From positions 1 to 47,005 of the forward strand of contig NZ_JAAABJ010000335.1 of the NCBI RefSeq assembly GCF_009904105.1: a DNA stretch of 47,005 bases. The letters are read 5' to 3'. Of this stretch, positions 35,677-43,921 are shown piece by piece. The position numbers and the translations under genes are program-made. Position 1 is the stretch's first letter. Each line of letters begins with the position of its first letter. The notes beneath the pieces were generated by a model, which had not been told where the DNA came from, did not search any database, and saw only the letters and a list, made by a program, of their open reading frames with translations. Source of the stretch: Elizabethkingia argenteiflava. Its GTDB lineage: Bacteria > Bacteroidota > Bacteroidia > Flavobacteriales > Weeksellaceae.

Positions 35677-35684
35677 TATTTTTG
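35677..35684 (+). promoter_or_regulatory. -7 box directly before pssA
   Basis: TATTTTTG ends 4 nt before the pssA ATG, again suggesting a leaderless or very short-leader mRNA. Confidence 0.5.
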
Positions 35685-35688
35685 CCCT

Positions 35689-36402
35689 ATGAATTTTGTG
35701 CAGAACAATCTTGCCAATGTGTTAACACTTGGAAATCTTTTTTTAGGCTGCGTGGGCTCAATACAGCTTATTCTAGGAGATTATCGAACCACAGCATTAT
35801 GTCTTATCGGCTCTCTGGTATTGGATTTTTTAGACGGTTTTGTTGCCCGTGCCTTAAAAGCCAACTCTAATCTGGGCGTACAGCTAGACTCTCTTGCAGA
35901 CATGGTGAGTTTCGGTTTTTTACCCGGCTTAACTTTATATAAAGCCTTAGAGGACTCGGGAAACATACAACTGCCTTTAGCACTTACGTTTGATCTTAAA
36001 TATATAGGCCTACTGGTGTGCCTTTTTTCTGGTATACGCCTAGCTATTTTCAATCTTGATGAAGAGCAGAAATATTATTTTAAAGGCTTGAATACCCCCA
36101 GTACTACCCTATTTATTTTTGGGCTATATTACGCCTTTAAAGAAGAAAATGCCTTTGCCTATATCTTTGAAAATAAAGTTTGGCTCACCGTCTTATCATT
36201 AATTTGTTCGTGGCTGTTGGTGAGTCCCATTAAAATGATTGCCTTCAAATTTAAATCCAGGAAGCTTCAGGACAATTACCCTAAAATAGTATTGCTATTA
36301 GGATGTGCGCTTTTGCTTTTTTCACTTGGAATTACGGGCATCCCCCTGTGTATTCTCTATTATGTACTGATCTCTTTATTATTTCAAAAAAGTTTAACCT
36401 AG
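35689..36402 (+). CDS. pssA: CDP-diacylglycerol-serine O-phosphatidyltransferase
   Basis: Makes phosphatidylserine, the precursor of phosphatidylethanolamine, in the inner membrane. 237 residues with several hydrophobic segments. The CDP-alcohol phosphotransferase motif D-G-x2-A-R-x8-G-x3-D-x3-D is seen in LDFLDGFVARALKANSNLG followed by VQLDSLADMVSFG. NLANVLTLGNLFLGCVG near the start is also typical. The exonuclease gene follows after 3 bp, so the two are co-transcribed. Confidence 0.93.
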   Translation: MNFVQNNLANVLTLGNLFLGCVGSIQLILGDYRTTALCLIGSLVLDFLDGFVARALKANSNLGVQLDSLADMVSFGFLPGLTLYKALEDSGNIQLPLALTFDLKYIGLLVCLFSGIRLAIFNLDEEQKYYFKGLNTPSTTLFIFGLYYAFKEENAFAYIFENKVWLTVLSLICSWLLVSPIKMIAFKFKSRKLQDNYPKIVLLLGCALLLFSLGITGIPLCILYYVLISLLFQKSLT

Positions 36403-36405
36403 TCT

Positions 36406-37170
36406 ATGAATTTAAAACTACACAAGCCCTTATGTATTTTCGACCTTGAAACTACAGGCATCAATATATCCAAAGATCGCATCGTTGAAATCTGCATTTT
36501 AAAAGTTTTCCCTGATGCTTCACGAGAGTCCAAAACCTGGTTGATTAATCCGGAAATGCCTATACCTAAAGAATCTAGCGATATACATGGCATTACAGAT
36601 GAAATGGTAGCGGACAAACCCCGCCTAAAGGATATCGCTCCCAAAATAATTGATATGATTAAAGATTCAGATCTGGCAGGATTTAACTCGAATAGATTTG
36701 ATATTCCGCTATTAGCCGAGGAACTCCTTCGGGCAGGATTTGATTTTGATTTATCCAAACACCGACCGATCGACGTGCAAACGATTTTCCATAAAATGGA
36801 ACCTCGCAATCTCTCTGCAGCCTATCAGTTTTACTGTGGGAAATCTTTAGAGCATGCCCATTCAGCCGAAGCGGATACTTTAGCTACCTTTGAGGTTTTA
36901 GATGCACAAGTGGGTAAGTATGAAAGCTTGGGAAATCATACACAAGCTTTAAGCGATTTTTCTTTTCATAAAAAAAATGCAGACTTGGCAGGCTTTATTA
37001 CTTATAATGAGAATGAAGAGAAAATTTTTTCTTTCGGAAAATATAAAGGAAAAAAAGTACTGGAAGTTTTCAGTAAAGATCCTGGTTATTTCGGCTGGAT
37101 ACAAAATGCTGATTTTCCGCTCTATACAAAAAAGATATTAACCGCTATCAAACTAAAAAGTAAATTTTAA
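36406..37170 (+). CDS. DEDDh 3'-5' exonuclease (DNA polymerase III epsilon-like)
   Basis: 254 residues. The ExoI motif is IFDLETTGINISKDRIVEIC, ExoII is FNSNRFDIPLLAEELLR, and ExoIII is HSAEADTLATFEVL, giving the D-E-D-D-h set. Residues about 205-254 form a small extra domain (EEKIFSFGKYKGKKVLEV, then PGYFGWIQNADF), like the C-terminal domain of ExoX/DUF3820 proteins. It may proofread or act in repair. It is not the replicative epsilon by sequence alone. It lies 3 bp after pssA. Confidence 0.92.
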   Translation: MNLKLHKPLCIFDLETTGINISKDRIVEICILKVFPDASRESKTWLINPEMPIPKESSDIHGITDEMVADKPRLKDIAPKIIDMIKDSDLAGFNSNRFDIPLLAEELLRAGFDFDLSKHRPIDVQTIFHKMEPRNLSAAYQFYCGKSLEHAHSAEADTLATFEVLDAQVGKYESLGNHTQALSDFSFHKKNADLAGFITYNENEEKIFSFGKYKGKKVLEVFSKDPGYFGWIQNADFPLYTKKILTAIKLKSKF

Positions 37171-37242
37171 ATTTTACAGCTTTATATCTTTAAGCATCAT
37201 CAGAACTGATCATTGAATCGTTAATCTTATAAAATAAAAGAG

Positions 37243-37848
37243 GTGAAAATTATTTGTGTCGGCAGAAATTATCGGAATCATATACAGGAACTTAAGCATG
37301 AAACACCGACAGAACCTGTATTGTTTATTAAGCCGGATACTGCGGTTTTAAAAGGGTCTGATTTTTATATTCCTGAATTTTCAAATAATATACATTATGA
37401 ACTAGAATTGGTGATTAGAATTTCCAAAGGCGGAAAATATATCCAGGCAGAAAATGCCAAAAAACATTACGAACAAATGGGACTGGGTATAGATTTCACC
37501 GCACGAGATCTGCAGGAAACACTAAAAGAAAAAGGTTTACCTTGGGAAAAAGCTAAGGGTTTTGATGGTTCAGCGGTAGTAAGTGATTTTATACCCACTG
37601 AAAGCTTTAATATGGACGAGATTCATTTTGAACTGATAAAGAACCAGAAGAGTGTGCAAAAAGGAAATTCAAAGGATATGCTTTTTAGCATTGATCAACT
37701 CATCTCCTATATCTCAAGATATTTTACCCTTAGAGTAGGCGACTTAATTTTTACAGGTACTCCAGCCGGAGTAGGCCAGGTTAAAGAAAACGATTTTTTA
37801 GAAGCATATATGGAAAATAAAAAACTATTTAGTCTTAAAATCCATTAA
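37243..37848 (+). CDS. Fumarylacetoacetate hydrolase family protein
   Basis: 201 residues from a GTG start (37243). It contains KIICVGRNYRNHIQEL at the N-terminus, LFIKPDTAVL, the metal-binding acidic residues in IHYELELVIRISKGG and GIDFTARDLQ, and LIFTGTPAGVGQVKEND. Family enzymes hydrolyse or decarboxylate beta-diketo acids, for example oxaloacetate decarboxylation in the shorter FAHD1-like forms. It lies 72 bp downstream of the exonuclease gene and 29 bp before usp. Confidence 0.92.
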   Translation: MKIICVGRNYRNHIQELKHETPTEPVLFIKPDTAVLKGSDFYIPEFSNNIHYELELVIRISKGGKYIQAENAKKHYEQMGLGIDFTARDLQETLKEKGLPWEKAKGFDGSAVVSDFIPTESFNMDEIHFELIKNQKSVQKGNSKDMLFSIDQLISYISRYFTLRVGDLIFTGTPAGVGQVKENDFLEAYMENKKLFSLKIH

Positions 37849-37877
37849 ATTTATTATCTTAGTAACAAAGTAAGCTT

Positions 37878-38315
37878 ATGAAAACAATTGTCCTTCCCAT
37901 AGATTTTTCTGAAAAATCTGAATATCTGATTGATGAAGCGATAAAGTTTGCTCAAGAGGTTAAGGCCAGATTAAGTCTGATTCACGTCACTCCCCTAGAC
38001 ATAGGTTTTGCAATTGGGGACATGGGATTTCAGTATTTCCCAGAGGTAGAAAAATCGGAAATTAAAGAGGAACTTTTACAGCTTAACCATTTAGAGCAAC
38101 GCGTTCGGGATCGAGGAATAGAGTGCGATCATATTTTAAAACAAGGCGAAGCTGCGTCCATTATTCTAGATCATGCAGAAGAAAAAAAAGCAGATTATAT
38201 CGTCATAGGCTCTCACGGCAGAAGTGGAATGTACGATGTGTTTATCGGCAGTCTCACCAAATCTATTACCAAAAACTCTCCTATACCAGTACTGGTAATC
38301 CCAGTTCATAAGTAA
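37878..38315 (+). CDS. Universal stress protein family
   Basis: 145 residues with the single UspA fold: MKTIVLPIDFSEKSEYLIDE at the start and the ATP-binding GSHGRSGMYDVFIGS (G-x2-G-x9-G-S/T type), then SPIPVLVIP. The nucleotide motif predicts the ATP-binding subgroup. The role is usually stress survival. It follows the FAH-family gene and is the last of a four-gene plus-strand run. A weak hairpin (CCAAC with GTTGG) and a T-run around 38327-38352 could end the transcript. Confidence 0.92.
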   Translation: MKTIVLPIDFSEKSEYLIDEAIKFAQEVKARLSLIHVTPLDIGFAIGDMGFQYFPEVEKSEIKEELLQLNHLEQRVRDRGIECDHILKQGEAASIILDHAEEKKADYIVIGSHGRSGMYDVFIGSLTKSITKNSPIPVLVIPVHK

Positions 38316-38372
38316 AATAAAAAAAACACCAACTGATGGGTTGGCATTTTTTATTTTTATATAGGAAATTAT

Positions 38373-38603
38373 TTATCCTTGTTTATATAAATCTTCTCTA
38401 TAGTATGGATTATTGTCCTCTGTATCCGAATGGTAATGTTTATCCTTATTATTTCCAAGCGGCCCCACCAATATCCAGCACCAATATACAAAATATGCAC
38501 ATGCCACTAAAAATAGAATCCAGTTAAGAACATTGCCAAAGACTTCGTAAAACCCGAATGACCATTTGAAAACTTTGCTCAAGAATAACCAAAAAGACGT
38601 CAT
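38373..38603 (-). CDS. DUF6341 family small membrane protein
   Basis: 76 residues. It starts MTSFWLFLSKVFKWSFGF and has a strong hydrophobic stretch, NWILFLVACAYFVYWCWILV (residues about 27-46), then a charged tail ending YYREDLYKQG. This resembles the DUF6341 proteins that lie beside DUF6427 in Flavobacteriia, and the DUF6427 gene is indeed the divergent neighbour (44 bp). Function unknown. The conserved pairing suggests that both act in the same membrane process. Confidence 0.82.
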   Translation of the reverse strand: MTSFWLFLSKVFKWSFGFYEVFGNVLNWILFLVACAYFVYWCWILVGPLGNNKDKHYHSDTEDNNPYYREDLYKQG

Positions 38604-38622
38604 TTTTTTTCTATTTTAATAT

Positions 38623-38630
38623 TAACTTTG
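38623..38630 (+). promoter_or_regulatory. -7 box upstream of DUF6427
   Basis: TAACTTTG ends 17 nt before the ATG at 38648. It is only 3 bp from the opposite-facing box at 38634-38641. Confidence 0.55.
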
Positions 38631-38633
38631 CCG

Positions 38634-38641
38634 CAAATTTA
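38634..38641 (-). promoter_or_regulatory. -7 box upstream of DUF6341
   Basis: Minus-strand TAAATTTG, 30 nt before the DUF6341 ATG. It overlaps the start region of the divergent promoter, so the two may compete. Confidence 0.5.
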
Positions 38642-38647
38642 ATAAAA

Positions 38648-39523
38648 ATGTTCCGATTACTTTCTAAACAAACCAACATTTTTTCTATCCCTATTTATTT
38701 AGGCATTCTTTTGGGGTTTGTTTCCCTGTTTAATGTACTGACTTTAAGCGCATTGAATATCATATCAAGTATAATCGCTTTTTTAGGCATTGCTCTCGGC
38801 TATATTCTCTTCAACCATATAGGACTTAACCGCCATACGCATTTACCTTTTTTTATTTACAGCCTGCTAATTTTTACTTTTTATTTCGGGCAACTTAGTG
38901 TATCGTTAGCTTTCTGTATTTTGATTGCTAATCTTTGTATTTTGATACTCACCCATAATCATGATAGCTCGTATTTACTACTAGGATGTCTCACGGGCCT
39001 TTCTTTTGTGATAATGCCCTCTTCATGGCCGCTTGTGGTATTTGTTTTAATCTATATTTTTGCGACTTCCAACAATATTGCAGCTAACATCTTAAGGCTA
39101 TTTTTTGGAATTATACTACTCCTGATCAATTATATATGCTTTTTCTATATCTTGAACATCCCCAATTGTTTTATAAGACTTATACCCTATATATCCGATC
39201 AGTTAATCTCGCGTATAGACCCGCTTATATTTTTTTTACCTACAGCTTTTTTTACGGTTTATAGCATCTGTATTTACTTTTTTTCAAAAAGCACTTCCAG
39301 TAATTTCAACTATATCATGTTGGTAGTTTATTCCGTAAGCATATTGCTGACACTTGTATTTTATATGGATACCCAATATGAATTTCTTTTACTGCTAGCC
39401 CTTCCAGTGAGTGTTATTGCTAGTAGAGGAATACACTTTACCCCTAACGATCAAACGAAAGAGTTTATATTATGGTTAATCATCATATCCTCTATTCTCT
39501 TTAAGTTAGGTTACTATTTTTAA
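38648..39523 (+). CDS. DUF6427 family integral membrane protein
   Basis: 291 residues with eight or nine hydrophobic segments spread evenly (for example NIISSIIAFLGIALGYILF, ANILRLFFGIILLLINYICF and EFILWLIIISSILFKLGYYF at the end). It fits the Flavobacteriia DUF6427 family by size, topology and its DUF6341 neighbour. No catalytic motif. The DUF3109 gene follows after 10 bp in the same direction. Confidence 0.85.
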   Translation: MFRLLSKQTNIFSIPIYLGILLGFVSLFNVLTLSALNIISSIIAFLGIALGYILFNHIGLNRHTHLPFFIYSLLIFTFYFGQLSVSLAFCILIANLCILILTHNHDSSYLLLGCLTGLSFVIMPSSWPLVVFVLIYIFATSNNIAANILRLFFGIILLLINYICFFYILNIPNCFIRLIPYISDQLISRIDPLIFFLPTAFFTVYSICIYFFSKSTSSNFNYIMLVVYSVSILLTLVFYMDTQYEFLLLLALPVSVIASRGIHFTPNDQTKEFILWLIIISSILFKLGYYF

Positions 39524-39533
39524 AAATTAGATT

Positions 39534-40115
39534 ATGATTCAAATTGACGATAAAATTATTTCAGAAGATGTGTTTGCCGAAAATTTTGTTTGCAACCTGA
39601 CTAAATGTAAAGGTATATGCTGTGTAGAAGGCGATGCCGGAGCCCCCCTAGAAGAGGCAGAAATTAATATTTTAGCAGAAATTTATCCAAAAATTAAAAG
39701 TTATCTGCGAAGCGAAGGTGTAGAAGCTATTGAAGAACAAGGCACTCATGTGATAGATATAGACGGTGACTTAGTGACCCCTTTGGTCGAAAATAAAGAG
39801 TGTGCATACGTCATATTCGACGAAAAAGGCTATACCAAATGTGGTATTGAAAAAGCTTATGAGGAAGGTGTTATAGATTATCAGAAACCTATTTCATGTC
39901 ATTTATATCCGATCAGAATTACCTCCTATTCTACATTTGATGCACTAAATTACGATGTTTGGAAAATATGTAGCGACGCTTGCAGCTTAGGAGATGAATT
40001 AAAAGTGAGCGTTTACCAGTTCCTGAAGAAACCTTTGATCCGCAAATATGGAGAAGCCTTCTACAATACTCTTACGGAAGCAGCCATAGCCTGGAAACAA
40101 GAATTAAAAGACTAA
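39534..40115 (+). CDS. DUF3109 family cysteine-rich protein
   Basis: 193 residues. The N-terminal cysteine cluster ENFVCNLTKCKGICCVEGDA (residues about 14-33) and later Cys in YTKCGIEKAY, ISCHLYPIRI and CSDAC suggest a bound metal or iron-sulfur cluster, similar to the YkgJ-type CxxxCxxxCC proteins. The family is common in Bacteroidota and its role is unknown. It is probably co-transcribed with DUF6427. A bidirectional terminator follows. Confidence 0.9.
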   Translation: MIQIDDKIISEDVFAENFVCNLTKCKGICCVEGDAGAPLEEAEINILAEIYPKIKSYLRSEGVEAIEEQGTHVIDIDGDLVTPLVENKECAYVIFDEKGYTKCGIEKAYEEGVIDYQKPISCHLYPIRITSYSTFDALNYDVWKICSDACSLGDELKVSVYQFLKKPLIRKYGEAFYNTLTEAAIAWKQELKD

Positions 40116-40170
40116 TAGACGCTCTGACTCTTTAGAGAGATAGCAAGATCTTGATTCTTAATCTTAATAA

Positions 40171-40198
40171 AAAAACTCCACCTGAAGGTGGAGTTTTT
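40171..40198. terminator. Bidirectional terminator between DUF3109 and tig
   Basis: AAAAACTCCACCT (40171-40183) and AGGTGGAGTTTTT (40186-40198) form a 13-bp stem with a 2-nt centre, which in RNA opens to a 4-nt loop. Confidence 0.85.
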
Positions 40199-40220
40199 AT
40201 AAATAGAAAAATGATATCAA

Positions 40221-41555
40221 TTATTTTTTCAATTCTTCCATAAATTGATCATGAGAAATCACCTCCTCTTTCTTAGTACCTTTTTCAAGGATAACATCTT
40301 TGAGCTTAGTCATTGCCACTTCTGAAGAAATCTGTTTCACTTGTTCTTGATCCTTTAACATTTCTACCGCATATTTCTGAACTTCTTCATCGGAGAGATG
40401 ATGAATACCATACATGGCCAATTGATTTCTTACCAACTGCTCAGCCTGCCCCAATATATCTGAATAATCGATTTTAATGTCATGATCGTTCATCAATTTA
40501 CCTTCAATAATTTGATATTTCAATTGAGGCTTTTCATTCTCTAGAATTTCTTTGGCTTGCTCTTCAGTCTGAATATCTTTATTATTGAACATCAACCACT
40601 TGATCAAGAAAGTCTCAGGTAAAAGAACATCTTCTTTCTCTACAATTTGCTCTAACATTTTATTTACATAATGCACATCAGCATTTTGTTGGAAGTACTC
40701 ATCTAATTCTTCTTTCACTTTATTTTTAAGTTCCTCCTCAGACTTAATCTTAGATTCCCCATAGACTTTATCAAAAAGATCACGGTTAAGTTCGGCTAAA
40801 TCCAAAGTATAGATCTCCGTAATGCTCACTTTAACCTCATCATGGTGAAGATGCTCCACCTCTTCTTGCGAAAATCCTAATTCTTTGGCCAGAGCTTCAT
40901 CTTTTTGAAGATCTTCTTTGGTTAAGCTAATACTCTCATCCGCTTTTTTACCTTTTACGACAGCATAGGCCTCCTTATTATCCTTGTTAATCGTAACATT
41001 TTTAGGCGCATGATGATGTTCTCCCTCTGCTCCTTCCTCCACAACCTGTTCAATCTTTAAGGCTATATAAGAATCCTCGCTTATCTTATCCTGAGGTATA
41101 CGCTCTGAAAATCTTTTCTGCATGTTTTCAATGCTCCTCCCTATTTCTTTATCCGAAGCTTCTACTTTATAGTAAGGAGCTTCATATTTTGCTAAATCAA
41201 TAGTAATATTAGGCTCATAGCCTACTTCAAATGCAACACTTACTTCTTCTTTATGATAATCTAACTCTTCTACTGGCTGCGGTACGGGCTGGCCTACCAA
41301 CCTTAGATTCTTTTCATTAATATAATTATTTAAAGCTTCGGAAACCTGCTTATTGATCTCTTCATAAGCAACTCCGGCCTCATATTGTCTACGAATAAGG
41401 CTTAAAGGCGCCTTACCTTTTCTAAAGCCTGGAATATTTGCAGTTTTCGCATAGTTTAGCAAAGTCTTTTCCACCTTTTCTTTATAATCAGACTTATCTA
41501 GTGTCACTGTAAGTAATGCACTTACTTCATCGTGATTTTTATTCGTAATCTTCAT
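40221..41555 (-). CDS. tig: Trigger factor
   Basis: A ribosome-bound folding chaperone. 444 residues. The ribosome-binding signature is GFRKGKAPLSLIRRQY near residue 43 (family G-F-R-x-G-x-x-P). A divergent middle domain and a long helical C-terminal arm region follow (EDVLLPETFLIKWLMFNN, AEQLVRNQLAMYGIHHL). The peptidyl-prolyl isomerase domain is poorly conserved and holds an unusual EGEHHHAPKN run, as is common in Bacteroidota trigger factors. The -7 box is at 41576-41583. Confidence 0.94.
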   Translation of the reverse strand: MKITNKNHDEVSALLTVTLDKSDYKEKVEKTLLNYAKTANIPGFRKGKAPLSLIRRQYEAGVAYEEINKQVSEALNNYINEKNLRLVGQPVPQPVEELDYHKEEVSVAFEVGYEPNITIDLAKYEAPYYKVEASDKEIGRSIENMQKRFSERIPQDKISEDSYIALKIEQVVEEGAEGEHHHAPKNVTINKDNKEAYAVVKGKKADESISLTKEDLQKDEALAKELGFSQEEVEHLHHDEVKVSITEIYTLDLAELNRDLFDKVYGESKIKSEEELKNKVKEELDEYFQQNADVHYVNKMLEQIVEKEDVLLPETFLIKWLMFNNKDIQTEEQAKEILENEKPQLKYQIIEGKLMNDHDIKIDYSDILGQAEQLVRNQLAMYGIHHLSDEEVQKYAVEMLKDQEQVKQISSEVAMTKLKDVILEKGTKKEEVISHDQFMEELKK

Positions 41556-41575
41556 TAATTGAAATTTTTAGATGG

Positions 41576-41583
41576 CAAAAATA
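41576..41583 (-). promoter_or_regulatory. -7 box upstream of tig
   Basis: Minus-strand TATTTTTG, 20 nt before the tig ATG. Confidence 0.5.
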
Positions 41584-41716
41584 AGAAATATTTACTGTAT
41601 AAAAATACTTTTATTACAATTCTTTCTGTATTTAAACCTGTAAATTTTATTCAAATTTCAAGTTTAATCAGTCTATAATTGAGCTCTATTAAACTGTAAA
41701 ACAGGATAAATTTTAT

Positions 41717-41724
41717 ATAACATA
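41717..41724 (+). repeat. Target-site duplication, left copy
   Basis: ATAACATA, identical to 42712-42719. Confidence 0.9.
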
Positions 41725-41741
41725 ACCTGTTGTGCATTTAG
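41725..41741 (+). repeat. IS982-type terminal inverted repeat, left
   Basis: ACCTGTTGTGCATTTAG, the exact reverse complement of 42695-42711. Confidence 0.92.
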
Positions 41742-41817
41742 GAATTAAAAAAGAAAAAAAGATTGTTCATCCGATTAAAAAATCGTATATTTAATTGATT
41801 ACCATTATATTAAATAT

Positions 41818-42684
41818 ATGAACAATCTTATTCAAGACTACAAAATTATCTTAAAAGAATTAACCAATATCTGTACAGATATTGATTCCTCTAGGCAAAT
41901 TAGGATTCCCAAATGGTCTGATCTGGAGCTTGTAGCTCTTAATACTACTGCGGAATATAGGTCTATTAACTGTGAATTACAACTATTTAGGTGTATTTCA
42001 GGAACAGATTTGGAAGATAAAATAGAAAGAAGTGTATACAATAATAGAAGAAAAAGAAAACTTTTCTGGTACATAGAGAAAATAAGAGAGACCCTAAGTT
42101 CTAAATTTTCAGGGTTCACAGCTATTTTTGTAGTGGATTCCACCCCCTTTTGCAATTTGTAAAATGAGTCGGGCAAAACCTTCATCAAGTTGTTACACCG
42201 AGCCAATAAAGCCCGAATTTGGATATTGTGTGGCATAGAAAATAGGTTACTTTAGCTTTAAACTTCATGCAGTTTGTGATAAAAATGGCATCTTGCATTC
42301 GTTTGATTTTTCACCAGCAAACGTTCATGATGTAAATGACCTGCACGATATAAAGGAAACTTTCCAAAACTACCTGTTAATAGGAAACAGGGCTTAATAA
42401 GCAAAACTCTTCAGGTTGATTTATTCCATCATTCCAACATCAGTCTTTCAGTGCCTTGGCGTAAAACCAACAGCATTTTGCCCGGTTTTCAACCACAAAA
42501 GCAAAAATTCGAAAATGAATTGAAACCAATATTTCTCAACTCTGTGGACAATTTTCCATTCATATCCATTTTGCAAAAACATTTCAAGGTTTAGCCTCCA
42601 GAATAGCTTCAAAAATAACTGCTTTTACCAGAATTCAATACCTCCATTTTTTTGTCTTTAACAGAAGTTTAAACAGCTTAAAAG
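41818..42684 (+). pseudogene. IS982-family transposase, frameshifted and with several stops
   Basis: An intact N-terminal piece of 114 codons (41818-42162) reads KWSDLELVALNTTAEYRS, LEDKIERSVYNNRRKRKLFW and AIFVVDSTPF, where the Asp should be the first catalytic residue. A frameshift near 42155 leads to KMSRAKPSSSCYTEPIKPEF, a stop, then FKLHAVCDKNGILHSFDFSP and LLIGNRA, where the second catalytic D-R-G has become N-R-A. A further shift gives LSVPWRKTNSILPGF and then several stops. The enzyme cannot be active. The end is approximate. Confidence 0.9.
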
Positions 42685-42694
42685 TGAATCTGTT

Positions 42695-42711
42695 CTAAAT
42701 GCACAACAGGT
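42695..42711 (-). repeat. IS982-type terminal inverted repeat, right
   Basis: Reads ACCTGTTGTGCATTTAG on the minus strand. Confidence 0.92.
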
Positions 42712-42719
42712 ATAACATA
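42712..42719 (+). repeat. Target-site duplication, right copy
   Basis: ATAACATA, identical to 41717-41724. Confidence 0.9.
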
Positions 42720-42756
42720 TTATTGATTACCTTATCAATATCACTTTAAATAATAA

Positions 42757-42764
42757 TATATTTG
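42757..42764 (+). promoter_or_regulatory. -7 box upstream of the oxidoreductase gene
   Basis: TATATTTG, 16 nt before the ATG. It lies 37 bp from the right target duplication, so any -33 element should be outside the IS and intact. Confidence 0.5.
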
Positions 42765-42780
42765 AAAAAAAATAACAGAG

Positions 42781-43836
42781 ATGCAATTGATAAAAACAGG
42801 ACTTTGCGCTTTTGGAATGAGTGGACGAGTATTTCATGCTCCCTTTCTGAATGAACATCCAGGATTTCATATGAGTGCTATCGTGGAAAGAACCAAACAC
42901 GCGTCCCAAGAAAAATATCCATATTCTACTATCTACCGCTCAGTAGAACAAATGTTAGAACATGCAGATATAGATTTAGTGGTGGTAAATACTCCTGTAC
43001 AAACTCATTTTGATTACACCTTAAAAGCCCTGGAAGCTGGAAAACATGTGATTGTTGAAAAGCCCTTTACTGTAAACGCATATGAAGCGCGCAAACTAGT
43101 GTGTATAGCTCAAGATAAGGGGTTGTTTTTAAGCGTTTATCAAAATCGCAGATTCGACAGGGATTTCCTCCAAGTAAAAAAAATTTTATCTGAAAAAAAA
43201 CTCGGAAATATAAAAGAAGTAGAAATTCGTTTTGACAGATTTAGAACAGAAAGTAAAGGAAAAGAACATAAAGAAAACCCACATATACCGGCTGCGGGAG
43301 CCTTACACGATCTAGGAGCTCACCTTGTAGACCAGGCTATTCAACTTTTTGGATTTCCGGAGAAGTTATTTGCCGACATATTTTCTATGAAAGGTCCTTC
43401 TTCTGCAAATGACTACTTTGAAATTATTTTATATTATGCACGGAATTTAAGAGTTCGCCTAAAATCCTCGGTATTTGTAAAGGAAGACACTTTCGCCTAC
43501 AAACTTCACGGTGATAGGGGGAGTTTACTACAACAAAGGAGTGATCATCAAGAAGCCGAATTATTAGCCGGAACATTACCTAAGTTTCAACAGCACTGGC
43601 AAAAACCTCTTTCGAATGAGGATGGTATTATTCACTATCTGGATGATCACAATACCGATCAACGCCTCTTATTAAAAAGTCATGCAGGAGACTATATGGT
43701 ATACTATCAAAAGATTTATGAACACATTCTCTTAGGGCAGCCACTGCCCTCACCCGGAGAAGAGATTATTTTTAATATGAAATTAATCGATCAGGCACTG
43801 GAAAGTGCGAAACGGGGCACTATAGTTTCTGTATAA
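42781..43836 (+). CDS. Gfo/Idh/MocA family oxidoreductase
   Basis: 351 residues. An N-terminal Rossmann fold (KTGLCAFGMSGRVFHAPFLN) is followed by VVVNTPVQTHFDYTLKALEAGKHVIVEKPF, in which EKP is the family signature. The C-terminal sheet domain has GALHDLGAHLVDQAIQLFG with the conserved Asp and His. Members reduce or oxidise sugars or related alcohols with NAD(P). The substrate is not predictable. It stands alone after the IS982 remnant, with its own -7 box, and ends at a large palindromic terminator. Confidence 0.92.
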   Translation: MQLIKTGLCAFGMSGRVFHAPFLNEHPGFHMSAIVERTKHASQEKYPYSTIYRSVEQMLEHADIDLVVVNTPVQTHFDYTLKALEAGKHVIVEKPFTVNAYEARKLVCIAQDKGLFLSVYQNRRFDRDFLQVKKILSEKKLGNIKEVEIRFDRFRTESKGKEHKENPHIPAAGALHDLGAHLVDQAIQLFGFPEKLFADIFSMKGPSSANDYFEIILYYARNLRVRLKSSVFVKEDTFAYKLHGDRGSLLQQRSDHQEAELLAGTLPKFQQHWQKPLSNEDGIIHYLDDHNTDQRLLLKSHAGDYMVYYQKIYEHILLGQPLPSPGEEIIFNMKLIDQALESAKRGTIVSV

Positions 43837-43860
43837 CAGTTTATTTGTCCGATATATATT

Positions 43861-43906
43861 AATACAACAGAAAAGCAGAAGATATCTTCTGCTTTTCTGT
43901 TGTATT
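43861..43906. terminator. Second perfect 46-bp palindrome, bidirectional terminator
   Basis: The left arm at 43861-43883 (core ACAACAGAAAAGCAGAAGAT) is the exact reverse complement of the right arm at 43884-43906, with no loop bases. It lies between the convergent oxidoreductase and deoD genes. It shares the segment ACAGAAAAG with the palindrome at 22995-23040. Confidence 0.9.
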
Positions 43907-43921
43907 TTAGGTCAGCTTAAA

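Larger units (their letters stand above)
41725..42711 (+). mobile_element. IS982-type insertion sequence, complete ends, decayed transposase
   Basis: A 987-bp element. Terminal inverted repeats ACCTGTTGTGCATTTAG (41725-41741) and CTAAATGCACAACAGGT (42695-42711) are a perfect 17-bp match. The element is flanked by the 8-bp direct duplication ATAACATA (41717-41724 and 42712-42719). Inside lies a broken transposase of the IS982 type. The perfect duplication fits a fairly recent insertion, or little drift at the ends. It sits between tig and the oxidoreductase gene. Confidence 0.93.

Noticed and set aside
41838-42236. Minus-strand 132-codon frame inside the IS982 relic
   Set aside because: It mirrors the transposase N-terminus on the opposite strand. 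The plus-strand reading has clear family motifs.
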